This document shows positions 31,782-37,805 of a stretch of 57,810 nucleotides of DNA, piece after piece. The stretch is from positions 1-57,810 of the IMG/VR virus record IMGVR_UViG_3300007735_000761. One strand, written 5' to 3'. This stretch comes from a virus. A program made the position numbers and the translations under genes. The notes beneath the pieces were generated by a model, which did no database searches, was not told the DNA's origin, and was given only the letters and a program-made list of their open reading frames with translations. Numbering within the stretch: the stretch's first letter is position 1; each line of letters begins with the position of its first letter.

Positions 31782-32047
31782 GCGGTTTCTCCCTTTGCTT
31801 TCTGAAGCGCCCGATATGCCGCATCAATGTCTTTATAAAACTCGGTGCTTTCGTCCAGTTCCAATCTAACTGCTGCCAGTTTCAGCGAGCAATACGCTTG
31901 CTCCAAGGCGGCAAAGAGTTCCGGCGCAGCCGATATAAGACTGGCATCCTCGTCCTTATGTATGTCCGCGATCAGCCCCGCCGTTGCTCCGGTCAAGGTC
32001 TGGTGATTCGTGGCGTGTTGCTTCAATGTCCATGGTGCAGGGGTCAT
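31778..32047 (-). CDS. Small conserved phage protein (Ala-rich helical)
   Basis: An 89-residue protein with GLIADIHKDEDASLISAAPE followed by LFAALEQAYCSLKLAAV. The 'DA.LI.AAPELF.AL' block is frequent in small phage early proteins of unknown function. It is coupled by ATGA on both sides. Confidence 0.75.
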   Translation of the reverse strand: MTPAPWTLKQHATNHQTLTGATAGLIADIHKDEDASLISAAPELFAALEQAYCSLKLAAVRLELDESTEFYKDIDAAYRALQKAKGETA

Positions 32048-32229
32048 GCTTGCGCTCCTGATACTTTTTGAATTGCATCCTTTTGGGTCGATGCGTCTAA
32101 CCCAGTTCCTTCAATAATCTCCACGGCTTCGCGTAGTGCGTCCGTCAACTCCGCTATCAGCCGATCCCGTACATGGATAGAGCGCAGGAAATCCAAAGCC
32201 TCGTCGGATGATCCAATATAGTTGCTCAT
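32044..32229 (-). CDS. Small helical protein
   Basis: A 61-residue protein from ATG 32229 (MSNYIGSSDEALDFLRSIHV), helical and acidic, ending AIQKVSGAQA. The start overlaps the upstream stop by ATGA. No motif recognised. Confidence 0.7.
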   Translation of the reverse strand: MSNYIGSSDEALDFLRSIHVRDRLIAELTDALREAVEIIEGTGLDASTQKDAIQKVSGAQA

Positions 32230-32498
32230 GCGGCTTCCTCCACCATCTTTTTCCACCCATTGTCGTCGTAAGTGTAAGAAATCAACTCGCCTTCCTCAGC
32301 GTCCCATGCCGAATACGTTCCGCTAACCAAATTGTCCAACTCCGCTTGCAGTTCCTCGTCGGTCATCTTGTCGTAACCGATAAAGCCTTCCGACAAGTAG
32401 TTATCCAGTAACCATGTATCGCCATACTTGGAAAAAGATTCGTAAATGTCATTTCGCGCTGCCGTCATTAGCAGGGCAACCATGTTTGAGCGTTTCAT
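32226..32498 (-). CDS. Small acidic hypothetical protein
   Basis: A 90-residue protein with DIYESFSKYGDTWLLDNYLS and an acidic C-terminus (WDAEEGELISYTYDDNGWKK). Strong acidity and aromatic content could suit a protein-binding inhibitor, but nothing specific is visible. ATGA-coupled on both sides. Confidence 0.7.
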   Translation of the reverse strand: MKRSNMVALLMTAARNDIYESFSKYGDTWLLDNYLSEGFIGYDKMTDEELQAELDNLVSGTYSAWDAEEGELISYTYDDNGWKKMVEEAA

Positions 32499-32722
32499 GC
32501 GGCTTCTCCTTCAAAAGCCTCTAAAGCGTCCCAAACAACAAAAGAGTCAATCTTGTTGCCTCGCTCCAACTCCTCGTTGATGTAGTTGGCGATATAACAG
32601 GCCAATTTGTCCCGTTTCTTGCGCTCGTTAAATCGTGCGAACACTTGCTCGTTATGCTCGACTGAGGACACCACAGAGCGCATCGCTCCATACTGTCCGG
32701 TATCTACTGCGTCGCCGTTCAT
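32495..32722 (-). CDS. Small protein with duplicated 'INEELERGN' module, copy 1
   Basis: A 75-residue protein from ATG 32722. Its C-terminal half, CYIANYINEELERGNKID and WDALEAFEGEAA, is closely repeated in the next upstream gene. ATGA overlaps join it to both neighbours. The function of the module is unknown. Confidence 0.72.
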   Translation of the reverse strand: MNGDAVDTGQYGAMRSVVSSVEHNEQVFARFNERKKRDKLACYIANYINEELERGNKIDSFVVWDALEAFEGEAA

Positions 32723-33030
32723 GCTGCAACCTCCGTGGGATAAAGATGGTTTGCGGCATATTCCAACGTGTACCAAGTGATCCCAAGGCTTGCGTCGTGG
32801 TCGTCCTTGACCATTTCTAACACTTCAAACGCTTGATCGTCGTCCAAGTCAGGGCGCACCGTTTTAACGTCGTCGATGCACCACTCAATAAAGATACTGT
32901 GATTGTTTGCCGCGCCACCCTCAAATGCTTCGATGGCGTTTCGCAGGGTATAAACATCAATCTCGTTGCCGCGCTCCAGTTCCTCGTTGATGTAACCGGA
33001 AAGGTAAACGGCTAAGTTATGCGTTTTCAT
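32719..33030 (-). CDS. Small protein with duplicated 'INEELERGN' module, copy 2
   Basis: A 103-residue protein from ATG 33030. Residues 5-40 (VYLSGYINEELERGNEID, NAIEAFEGGAA) match the C-terminal module of the downstream gene; residues about 45-103 form an acidic domain (DDDQAFEVLEMVKDDHD). The module has moved from C-terminal to N-terminal position between the two genes. Confidence 0.72.
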   Translation of the reverse strand: MKTHNLAVYLSGYINEELERGNEIDVYTLRNAIEAFEGGAANNHSIFIEWCIDDVKTVRPDLDDDQAFEVLEMVKDDHDASLGITWYTLEYAANHLYPTEVAA

Positions 33031-33176
33031 CGTGCTTCTTCCTCTGCTAGTGCGTGATCCTGTTCGACGTAATCGTATGCAACTTCGATCAATCGCTCGC
33101 GTGAGTTCTCGTCGCTCGTAAAGTACAGAACGAAATTTATAATTGTGTCGAGTGCTTCGCGTTGCTTGTCGTTCAT
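33027..33176 (-). CDS. Very small gene, 49 residues
   Basis: ATG 33176 opens a 50-codon frame translating MNDKQREALDTIINFVLYFT and ending DHALAEEEAR. It is acidic and helical. It overlaps the upstream stop and the downstream start by ATGA, like all neighbours. No family recognised. Confidence 0.68.
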   Translation of the reverse strand: MNDKQREALDTIINFVLYFTSDENSRERLIEVAYDYVEQDHALAEEEAR

Positions 33177-33367
33177 GCTGCCACCTCATGCCCGCCGTGG
33201 ACAATAAAGGCATCGTTTACCCATACGTCAGCCGCTTCGTACCGCTGCTCCATGCTTCTGCAAGCGTTGGTTAAACGGTCGATGATCTCGTCTGCCGCAT
33301 CTGAATTAACATCGTCGATGCCGTTGAATTCAAAACAAATAGTGACTTGTAATGCTTTGCTAGCCAT
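33173..33367 (-). CDS. Small acidic hypothetical protein
   Basis: A 64-residue protein starting MASKALQVTICFEFNGIDDV, probably a small alpha/beta fold. The ribosome site AGGAGA precedes ATG 33367. It is the first gene of the coupled chain that runs down to the methyltransferase at 30997. Confidence 0.7.
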   Translation of the reverse strand: MASKALQVTICFEFNGIDDVNSDAADEIIDRLTNACRSMEQRYEAADVWVNDAFIVHGGHEVAA

Positions 33368-33393
33368 TTGTGCTATCTCCTAGATTGGTTGTA

Positions 33394-33630
33394 TTAGCCG
33401 TTCAAATAAGACTTGATCGCCGCGTAGGTGTACGGAATCTTTAGCGCTTTACAGGTGCGCTTGATCCCGTCGCCGTCTTTGTTCGCGGTGCCTTTTATAA
33501 GACCGTCAGTCATGCGCGTGGCGAGTGCTTCCGGTGTCATCCGCGCCGCTGCCGTTGAATAGGCAGGACTCGTAAACAGTTCTCGATATTGCGCCGCGAG
33601 CGTGTCGCGGAAAGTTTGTGCTTGAGTCAT
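33394..33630 (-). CDS. Small basic hypothetical protein, probable DNA-binding
   Basis: A 78-residue protein, helical; the second half (KRTCKALKIPYTYAAIKSYL) could be a helix-turn-helix. GGAG precedes ATG 33630 and a good promoter/operator lies 50 bases upstream. It is probably the first product of this leftward unit and so a candidate regulator, but this is inference. Confidence 0.68.
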   Translation of the reverse strand: MTQAQTFRDTLAAQYRELFTSPAYSTAAARMTPEALATRMTDGLIKGTANKDGDGIKRTCKALKIPYTYAAIKSYLNG

Positions 33631-33678
33631 TGGTGTTTACTCCTAAGCGTGTTTAGCGTGTTTGGACTCGACAGGGCC

Positions 33679-33706
33679 ATTTTACACAAGCCGCTTGCGT
33701 AAGCAA
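33679..33706 (-). promoter_or_regulatory. Leftward promoter with palindromic operator
   Basis: On the minus strand TTGCTT (33706-33701) and TAAAAT (33684-33679) are 16 bp apart. Between them, TTACACAAGC-C-GCTTGCGTAA (33682-33702) is a 21-bp palindrome with one mismatch, covering the spacer and touching both hexamers. A repressor bound there would block the promoter. Related sequences are at 36084-36106 and 30425-30446. Confidence 0.65.
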
Positions 33707-33728
33707 ACCCTGCCGAATCCAATGACCA

Positions 33729-34034
33729 CTATGCGGACGCTTCCAGTTCCCTGATCCGCTGCCGGAGTCGTTCAATCTCTGTTTGTAGCACTCTGTTTTG
33801 AGTCGATAGCGCAGAAATCGGGTCAATGTAAGACATTGAAACCAGATAAAGCCCTTTGCCTTTTTTCTCTGCTTTGCCTCTCAAAACGTACCGATCCAGA
33901 CATTGGCGGCATGAAGCCTGATTACCCGCAACTTGATCCCCGAACATCTCTCTGGCCTTTTCGTAGACTTGCCTCGCCGTTGCCGGAGTGTTGAACGTAG
34001 TAAGTGCTTCAAAATAGATGGACACATTAGCCAT
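33729..34034 (-). CDS. Winged-helix-like DNA-binding protein with coiled coil
   Basis: A 101-residue protein. Residues about 15-65 (TPATARQVYEKAREMFGDQV, QCLDRYVLRGKAEKKGKGLY) look like a winged helix; residues about 75-100 are a coiled coil (LQTEIERLRQRIRELEA), likely for dimerisation. GAGGG precedes the ATG. Its gene borders the repeat-rich gap 34035-34600, so it may bind there as a regulator or initiator. No family was named with confidence. Confidence 0.68.
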   Translation of the reverse strand: MANVSIYFEALTTFNTPATARQVYEKAREMFGDQVAGNQASCRQCLDRYVLRGKAEKKGKGLYLVSMSYIDPISALSTQNRVLQTEIERLRQRIRELEASA

Positions 34035-34102
34035 GCTTTTACCCTCAAGAGTGTTAAAGAATACGAATAAGTAACTACTTCATAAACATGAATGTGACGC
34101 TT

Positions 34103-34136
34103 TTACTTAGTCGTTTAATTATGATGAACTAAGTAA
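34103..34136. repeat. Perfect 9-bp inverted repeat
   Basis: TTACTTAGT (34103-34111) and ACTAAGTAA (34128-34136) are perfect inverted copies separated by 16 bases. A further AAGTAACTACTT lies at about 34070. These repeats lie just upstream of the winged-helix gene (minus strand) and may be its operator. Confidence 0.6.
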
Positions 34137-34301
34137 CTTGGTGAGTCAACATAAGTTCGTGTTTGCAGGAAAGAATGATTTTCAGTTTTTACGAATTCGT
34201 CGCTTGTAAGGTCTTGTTTTGCCAAGTAAATTGATGTTTTTTACATGGCATTGGGATTTATTTATTTCTTTCATGGGGTAATTAGAGAGAAAGAAAGGTA
34301 G

Positions 34302-34333
34302 ACGAGTGTGGCAAGAAAGAAACACGAGTGTGG
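34302..34333. repeat. Iteron-like direct repeats
   Basis: ACGAGTGTGG occurs at 34302-34311 and 34324-34333, 22 bp apart (about two helical turns), within the purine-rich tract. This phasing is typical of initiator or regulator binding sites. Confidence 0.5.
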
Positions 34334-34439
34334 TAGAAAAGAGACAAGAGAGAGGGTATATTGAAAGAAATAAAAGAAAGGAAAGAATATATTTTTTTAA
34401 TTATAAACTCTCTTTCCAATCAATCACTTACACGCTTTC

Positions 34440-34480
34440 AATTCTTTCGTGGCGGGTAGAATAAATTCGTCGAAAGAATT
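34440..34480. repeat. Perfect 10-bp inverted repeat
   Basis: AATTCTTTCG (34440-34449) and CGAAAGAATT (34471-34480) pair perfectly around 21 bases. It lies on the terS side of the purine tract. No U-tract follows, so a protein-binding or origin structure is more likely than a terminator. Confidence 0.6.
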
Positions 34481-34556
34481 ACGGGACGCTTGCGCTACCC
34501 TCTGGCGACGGTATAAAATTGTTTTCGATACCTCCGTCGTGGACGCGCTACAGGCT

Positions 34557-34577
34557 GCGATATAAAACGCGATATAA
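34557..34577. repeat. Tandem GCGATATAA repeats upstream of terS
   Basis: GCGATATAA occurs at 34557 and 34569 (12-bp period) just before terS, and GGCGATATAAG recurs inside terS near 34653. Terminase small subunits often bind repeats in or near their own gene, so this is a candidate pac site. Confidence 0.35.
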
Positions 34578-34600
34578 GGTCATTACAGAGGATTTAACGC

Positions 34601-35125
34601 ATGGGTAAGGGTAAGGTAGCGGGTGCAGAGAAACCGGCTGCAATCGAGTCTGGTGGCGATATAAGAAAGGTCTACGCCGATATATCACCGCAGTATCAGA
34701 GTGATATCACTTTGGTAACACCCATAAACGACAATCGCAAGCATCCCGATTCCACCCTATCGGCTGCGGTAGCGTCCATGTCGTTTGCGGGATTCGATGC
34801 GCGCCGCGTTTGCTCCGCCTTGCGAATCAGCCCGAATACGCTTTTCGATCACTATAGGGACGAATTCGAGAATGGTTGCTCGCGCATGGTGGACAAGATA
34901 TCCGGCTCACTCGCTCAGCGGGCATTGGCGGGAAGTGATACGGCTGCGATTTTCCTGCTAAAGACTCGGGGCGGGGGGAAGTTTACTGAGCGCCAAAACG
35001 TGGAGTTATCTGGCTCCGTGGAAGTGACGCATAAGGCAGAGTTAGTGACGCAACTGGCGGGAATGATTTCTCGCGGGATAACGATAGATGCCGAACCCGT
35101 AGACGAAAAAAAAGGGCCGGAATAA
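34601..35125 (+). CDS. Terminase small subunit
   Basis: A 174-residue protein. Residues about 62-90 (FAGFDARRVCSALRISPNTL) form a helix-turn-helix; the following helices contain LAQRALAGSDTAAIFLLKTR, the 'AAIF.LKTR' motif of phage small terminase-like proteins; the tail is acidic and ends EKKGPE. It would recognise phage DNA and start packaging with TerL (37806). A GAGG site precedes the ATG. Unusually, it is separated from TerL by about 2.7 kb including an antisense gene. Confidence 0.78.
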   Translation: MGKGKVAGAEKPAAIESGGDIRKVYADISPQYQSDITLVTPINDNRKHPDSTLSAAVASMSFAGFDARRVCSALRISPNTLFDHYRDEFENGCSRMVDKISGSLAQRALAGSDTAAIFLLKTRGGGKFTERQNVELSGSVEVTHKAELVTQLAGMISRGITIDAEPVDEKKGPE

Positions 35126-35133
35126 ACCGGCCC
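35106..35133 (-). terminator. Rho-independent terminator after the ArdC gene
   Basis: On the minus strand GGGCCGG pairs with CCGGCCC (35133-35127 with 35120-35114) around TTTATT and is followed by eight T residues (A-tract 35106-35113). It terminates the leftward ArdC transcript inside the last codons of the convergent terS gene. Confidence 0.88.
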
Positions 35134-35157
35134 CTAGTGAGTGCGGACTGTGGCGGC

Positions 35158-36045
35158 TTAGGCGGCTTCGTCCACGGCTTCGGCTTGCGTTCCACACAAG
35201 TATTCGGCGGCTTCCCTAGCGAGTGAGGCGGCTTTGAAAATTGCTTTCCGATCACTCTTCAGCACTTGCAGCCAGTTGTTCAGATATTGAGCATGATCAA
35301 CTCGCGGCTCGTTCGATATACCTAAGTGAGCGCAGCAAAAAGCCGCGCCTAACTCCGCAACTAACTCCTCGAAAGCATAAGCATGCGTCCCGAAATTGTT
35401 TAGCAACTTCCTATCCTTGCGGCTTGCATGTCCCGTCCAATGCACTAACTCGTGAGCCATGGTCGAGTAATAGCACTCCGTCGCGCTGCTAGTCGCAGTC
35501 GCGCTAAACAAGTCTTTTTCCGGCAACTGAATTTTATCAAGTGCGGGAATGTAACAGGCTTTTCCGGCTCGCAAGTGTTCGATGCTCGCGCCAGTTGAAC
35601 GCGCCCATGCTTCAGCACGTTCGATTGTCTCGACTTCGTTAGGCTTGTCGGCTTCGATGCCCTTGCAACGATCAGCCAATGCTCCGTCAACTTGATCGGC
35701 ATTGAATACATTGAAGTATTTCAGCATGGCGAAACTCGACTTTTCGCCAGTTGACTTGTCCTCTTTTTCAATCTTTGAAAAGAAAACAACGATGCTCGAC
35801 TTTTCTCCCTTGCGGACTGAGCATCCGGCGGCTTGCCATTGTTTAAACGATGCCCATGCTGAAGATTGAAAGGGCGCGAAATTCAGCAGCACCGTGTTTA
35901 TCCCGCGATAATTCTTTCCCGTCGTCGCATTGTATGGGCGGAGATTATTCCGGCCCTTGTTAAATGGGTTCGTCCAGTTCGTTCCTGCCGTTTCCATTTG
36001 CGCGATAACTTTATCGGTAACAGTCTGATACAAGTCGAAAGACAT
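35158..36045 (-). CDS. ArdC-like antirestriction protein
   Basis: A 295-residue protein. Residues 5-125 match the ArdC N-terminal ssDNA-binding domain (WTNPFNKGRNNLRPYNATTG, YRGINTVLLNF, KGEKSSIVVFF). The C-terminal half is a zincin metallopeptidase with HELVH (198-202) followed by WTGH and a glutamate in AFEELVAELGAAF. ArdC proteins protect incoming DNA against restriction. ATG 36045 has a GGAG site; a longer frame exists. It is a single-gene leftward unit with its own promoter/operator and terminator, as expected for an early gene. Confidence 0.9.
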   Translation of the reverse strand: MSFDLYQTVTDKVIAQMETAGTNWTNPFNKGRNNLRPYNATTGKNYRGINTVLLNFAPFQSSAWASFKQWQAAGCSVRKGEKSSIVVFFSKIEKEDKSTGEKSSFAMLKYFNVFNADQVDGALADRCKGIEADKPNEVETIERAEAWARSTGASIEHLRAGKACYIPALDKIQLPEKDLFSATATSSATECYYSTMAHELVHWTGHASRKDRKLLNNFGTHAYAFEELVAELGAAFCCAHLGISNEPRVDHAQYLNNWLQVLKSDRKAIFKAASLAREAAEYLCGTQAEAVDEAA

Positions 36046-36080
36046 ATTGCTATCTCCGTGTTTAGTTATTCGACACGGCA

Positions 36081-36106
36081 AGTTTAGCGCAAGCCGCTAG
36101 CGTCAA
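36081..36106 (-). promoter_or_regulatory. Palindromic operator before the ArdC gene
   Basis: TTAGCGCAAGC-C-GCTAGCGTCAA (36084-36106) is an imperfect palindrome closely related to the one at 33682-33702. TTGACG (minus strand, 36106-36101) and TAAACT (36086-36081) flank it but are only 14 bp apart, so the exact promoter is uncertain. The shared palindrome suggests common control with the small-gene operon. Confidence 0.5.
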
Positions 36107-36150
36107 TATGTATTATTGTGGCGCGACCATTGTGCGGACATTGGAAAGTA

Positions 36151-36229
36151 GCGGCTTATAACTGGCGGCTTGCGGCTTGCGGATTGTTGGCGGCTTGCGA
36201 CTGGCGCGGCTTGCGGACGTTAGCGGCTT
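36151..36229. repeat. Cluster of six GCGGCTT units
   Basis: GCGGCTT begins at 36151, 36165, 36172, 36190, 36206 and 36223; four of these extend to GCGGCTTGC(G). The same core occurs on the minus strand within the palindromes at 33682 and 36084. The cluster fills the gap between the ArdC operator and the late genes and may be a multi-site binding region. Confidence 0.6.
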
Positions 36230-36312
36230 AGAATCAGTTTAAAATGCCAATGCATAACGCAAGTCGCTAGGTTCCATCAGGGAAGTTGCGCGGGATAGCG
36301 TAATCGGAGCAT

Positions 36313-36327
36313 GGGCGGGCGGGCGGG
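36313..36327 (+). other. G-quadruplex-forming run
   Basis: Four GGG runs separated by single C bases occur consecutively (GGGCGGGCGGGCGGG). This meets the strict pattern for a parallel G-quadruplex. It lies about 120 bases upstream of the first late gene of this block. Confidence 0.6.
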
Positions 36328-36415
36328 CGCGCAATTCGACGGCGGGGTCATAGGGTCCCATCTGCGTATATCACCTCCTCCCCGCACCGCACCCCTAGGG
36401 ACCCCTACCCGCTTG

Positions 36416-36424
36416 TGCTACTAT
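36416..36424 (+). promoter_or_regulatory. Extended -10 promoter candidate (TGCTACTAT)
   Basis: TGcTACTAT fits an extended -10. The expected start of transcription, about seven bases downstream, coincides with the ATG at 36431. A perfect inverted repeat GGGTCCC (36353-36359) / GGGACCC (36398-36404) lies just upstream. This could be the promoter of the packaging/head block. Confidence 0.45.
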
Positions 36425-36430
36425 GCGCAA

Positions 36431-36985
36431 ATGCTACACACAGGCGCGGGGCCCCTCCCCCGGCACACTTACTGCTACGTTGAGCCCCACACCTTCGGCA
36501 ACGCGGATTGGCTACGTGTCGCGTGGTTTGGACTAGTCAGCCACCCCGGCAGGACTTGGGGATGCCATCTGATGCTCGAATGCGGAGCCGTCTACCGCAA
36601 TGTCCCGCTGCACCGATTGGCCTCTATGCCCACACAAACACGCTGGGACCCCGCCGACGCACAGACATGGGATTGCTACGGCATTCACTTCAGCACGACG
36701 GAGTATCCGTTTCTCGAAGGGACCCGTATACGCACCCGGCTACGCTCCCGCCAAGAACACTTGGGCACTTACATGTTTACCGTGATCCCGATGCTGGATG
36801 GATTCAGCATGGAGCCGGAGCAGAGCAAGGAGTTTTACTTCATCAAACTGGACAACGGGCGCTTTACAGCGCAACCTACGAACCATTTGCTGGTGCAGGA
36901 CAAGTCTTTCATCACCGGCAGCGAATGGCCTAAATTAAAGCGTCAAACTGAAATTTGGAGTGTTGACCATGGCAACGAAGTCTAA
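36431..36985 (+). CDS. Conserved phage protein before the packaging genes
   Basis: A 184-residue protein rich in Trp/Tyr/His, with NADWLRVAWFGLVSHPGRTW and GCHLMLECGAVYRNVPLH, a signature I recognise from proteins lying just before terminase genes in aquatic phages. No catalytic motif was seen. I chose ATG 36431, where the conserved part starts; an ATG at 36311 would add 40 low-complexity residues encoded over the G-rich run. No ribosome site precedes 36431, so the transcript may be leaderless. Function unknown. Confidence 0.7.
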   Translation: MLHTGAGPLPRHTYCYVEPHTFGNADWLRVAWFGLVSHPGRTWGCHLMLECGAVYRNVPLHRLASMPTQTRWDPADAQTWDCYGIHFSTTEYPFLEGTRIRTRLRSRQEHLGTYMFTVIPMLDGFSMEPEQSKEFYFIKLDNGRFTAQPTNHLLVQDKSFITGSEWPKLKRQTEIWSVDHGNEV

Positions 36986-37151
36986 GGTGAATGCAGCGGG
37001 CAATTACACGAAGCCCGAGATGCGTAAGAAGCTGTTTAATCAGATCAAAGCGTCTGCTACCCAAGGCACCGCAGCAGGGCAATGGAGCGCGCGCAAAGCA
37101 CAGTTACTTGCCAAACGCTACAAAGAAAAGGGCGGCTCTTATCGTGACTAA
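36969..37151 (+). CDS. Small basic conserved phage protein
   Basis: A 60-residue Lys-rich protein, MATKSKVNAAGNYTKPEMRK followed by GQWSARKAQLLAKRYKEKGG. This pattern is common in phages next to terminase or capsid genes. It is probably DNA-binding given its charge. Its 5' end overlaps the previous gene by 17 bases and its 3' end overlaps the nuclease gene by eight. Confidence 0.8.
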   Translation: MATKSKVNAAGNYTKPEMRKKLFNQIKASATQGTAAGQWSARKAQLLAKRYKEKGGSYRD

Positions 37152-37572
37152 GGTTTGCCTGCTTTGTCAGCAAGAGAAGATTGAATCGGCGTTTTATAAA
37201 TTTTATGACCGCTGGACCGGCAATCATTACCTAAGCGCAAGATGCAAGCCGTGTCATCAGCAATACAAAAAAAACAATCCTCAGGCCAAGCGTAACAGGA
37301 AGTCTGAGAAATTAAGGCTTAGGTATGGAATTACGTTTGAGCAATGGGAGTCTATGCGGGAGGCGGAGAACTACTCTTGCATGATTTGCGGAATTACCGA
37401 AGAAGAGATTGGCCGATCATTAGATGTTGATCACTGCCACAATTCTGGGAAAGTAAGAGGGTTGTTGTGCAATCCCTGCAATACTGTTTTGGGGCACGCT
37501 AGAGATCGAATTGATTTGTTAGAAGCAGCAGCAAATTATTTAAAGGCAAACAAAGACGGATACAAGCCATGA
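37144..37572 (+). CDS. Endonuclease VII-like HNH nuclease
   Basis: A 142-residue protein from GTG 37144. It has an N-terminal Cys knuckle (VCLLCQQEKIESAF...RCKPCHQQY) and the endonuclease VII core: YGITFEQWESMREAENYSCM, then VDHCHNSGKVRGLLCNPCN, with four zinc cysteines and the catalytic D-H-C-H. Such enzymes resolve branched DNA (T4 gp49) or act as free-standing homing nucleases. Beside TerL it could trim branches for packaging. A second member is at 45693. Composition is more A/T-rich than its neighbours, hinting at transfer. Confidence 0.87.
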   Translation: MTKVCLLCQQEKIESAFYKFYDRWTGNHYLSARCKPCHQQYKKNNPQAKRNRKSEKLRLRYGITFEQWESMREAENYSCMICGITEEEIGRSLDVDHCHNSGKVRGLLCNPCNTVLGHARDRIDLLEAAANYLKANKDGYKP

Positions 37573-37802
37573 AAGCACCACAGAAATCATTGAAGGACTG
37601 GACCGCGCAAGAGTGGCGCACGAAGTCGGGCAAGCGATCTTCAGATACCGGCGAGCGGTATTTGCCCAAGGCTGCGATTGAGTCGTTATCTCCGCAGGAA
37701 TACGCGGCAACGACTAGAGCCAAGCGCGAGGGCAAGGCCAAGGGCAAGCAGTTTGTCGCTCAGCCGAAGTCGATTGCCAAGAAGACTGCGCGCTACCGCT
37801 AG
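37569..37802 (+). CDS. DUF5872-like basic protein
   Basis: A 77-residue Lys/Arg-rich protein: LKDWTAQEWRTKSGKRSSDT, GERYLPKAAIESLSPQEYAA, and a tail QPKSIAKKTARYR. I recognise the DUF5872 pattern, found in phages and some large DNA viruses. It may bind nucleic acid or be packaged. It is coupled by ATGA to the nuclease and lies three bases before TerL. Confidence 0.8.
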   Translation: MKAPQKSLKDWTAQEWRTKSGKRSSDTGERYLPKAAIESLSPQEYAATTRAKREGKAKGKQFVAQPKSIAKKTARYR

Positions 37803-37805
37803 CCC

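Larger units (their letters stand above)
34035..34600. other. AT-rich, repeat-rich non-coding gap; origin candidate
   Basis: This 566-base stretch has no plausible gene. It contains inverted repeats (34103-34136, 34440-34480), two direct repeats 22 bp apart (34302, 34324), an about 110-base strand-asymmetric purine tract (34282-34390), an A/T-only island near 34387-34405, and short tandem repeats near the terS start (34557, 34569). It separates leftward early genes from rightward terS. The combination resembles a phage replication origin or regulatory centre; this is inference. Confidence 0.55.

Noticed and set aside
35145-35200. GCGGCTT copies at the 3' end of the ArdC gene as part of the operator array
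   Set aside because: They lie in codons for an Ala/Glu-rich tail and lack the GCG extension, so they are probably coincidental.
36151-36229. CRISPR-like repeat array
   Set aside because: Units are only 7-10 bases with short irregular spacing; there are no spacers of constant length and no cas genes.
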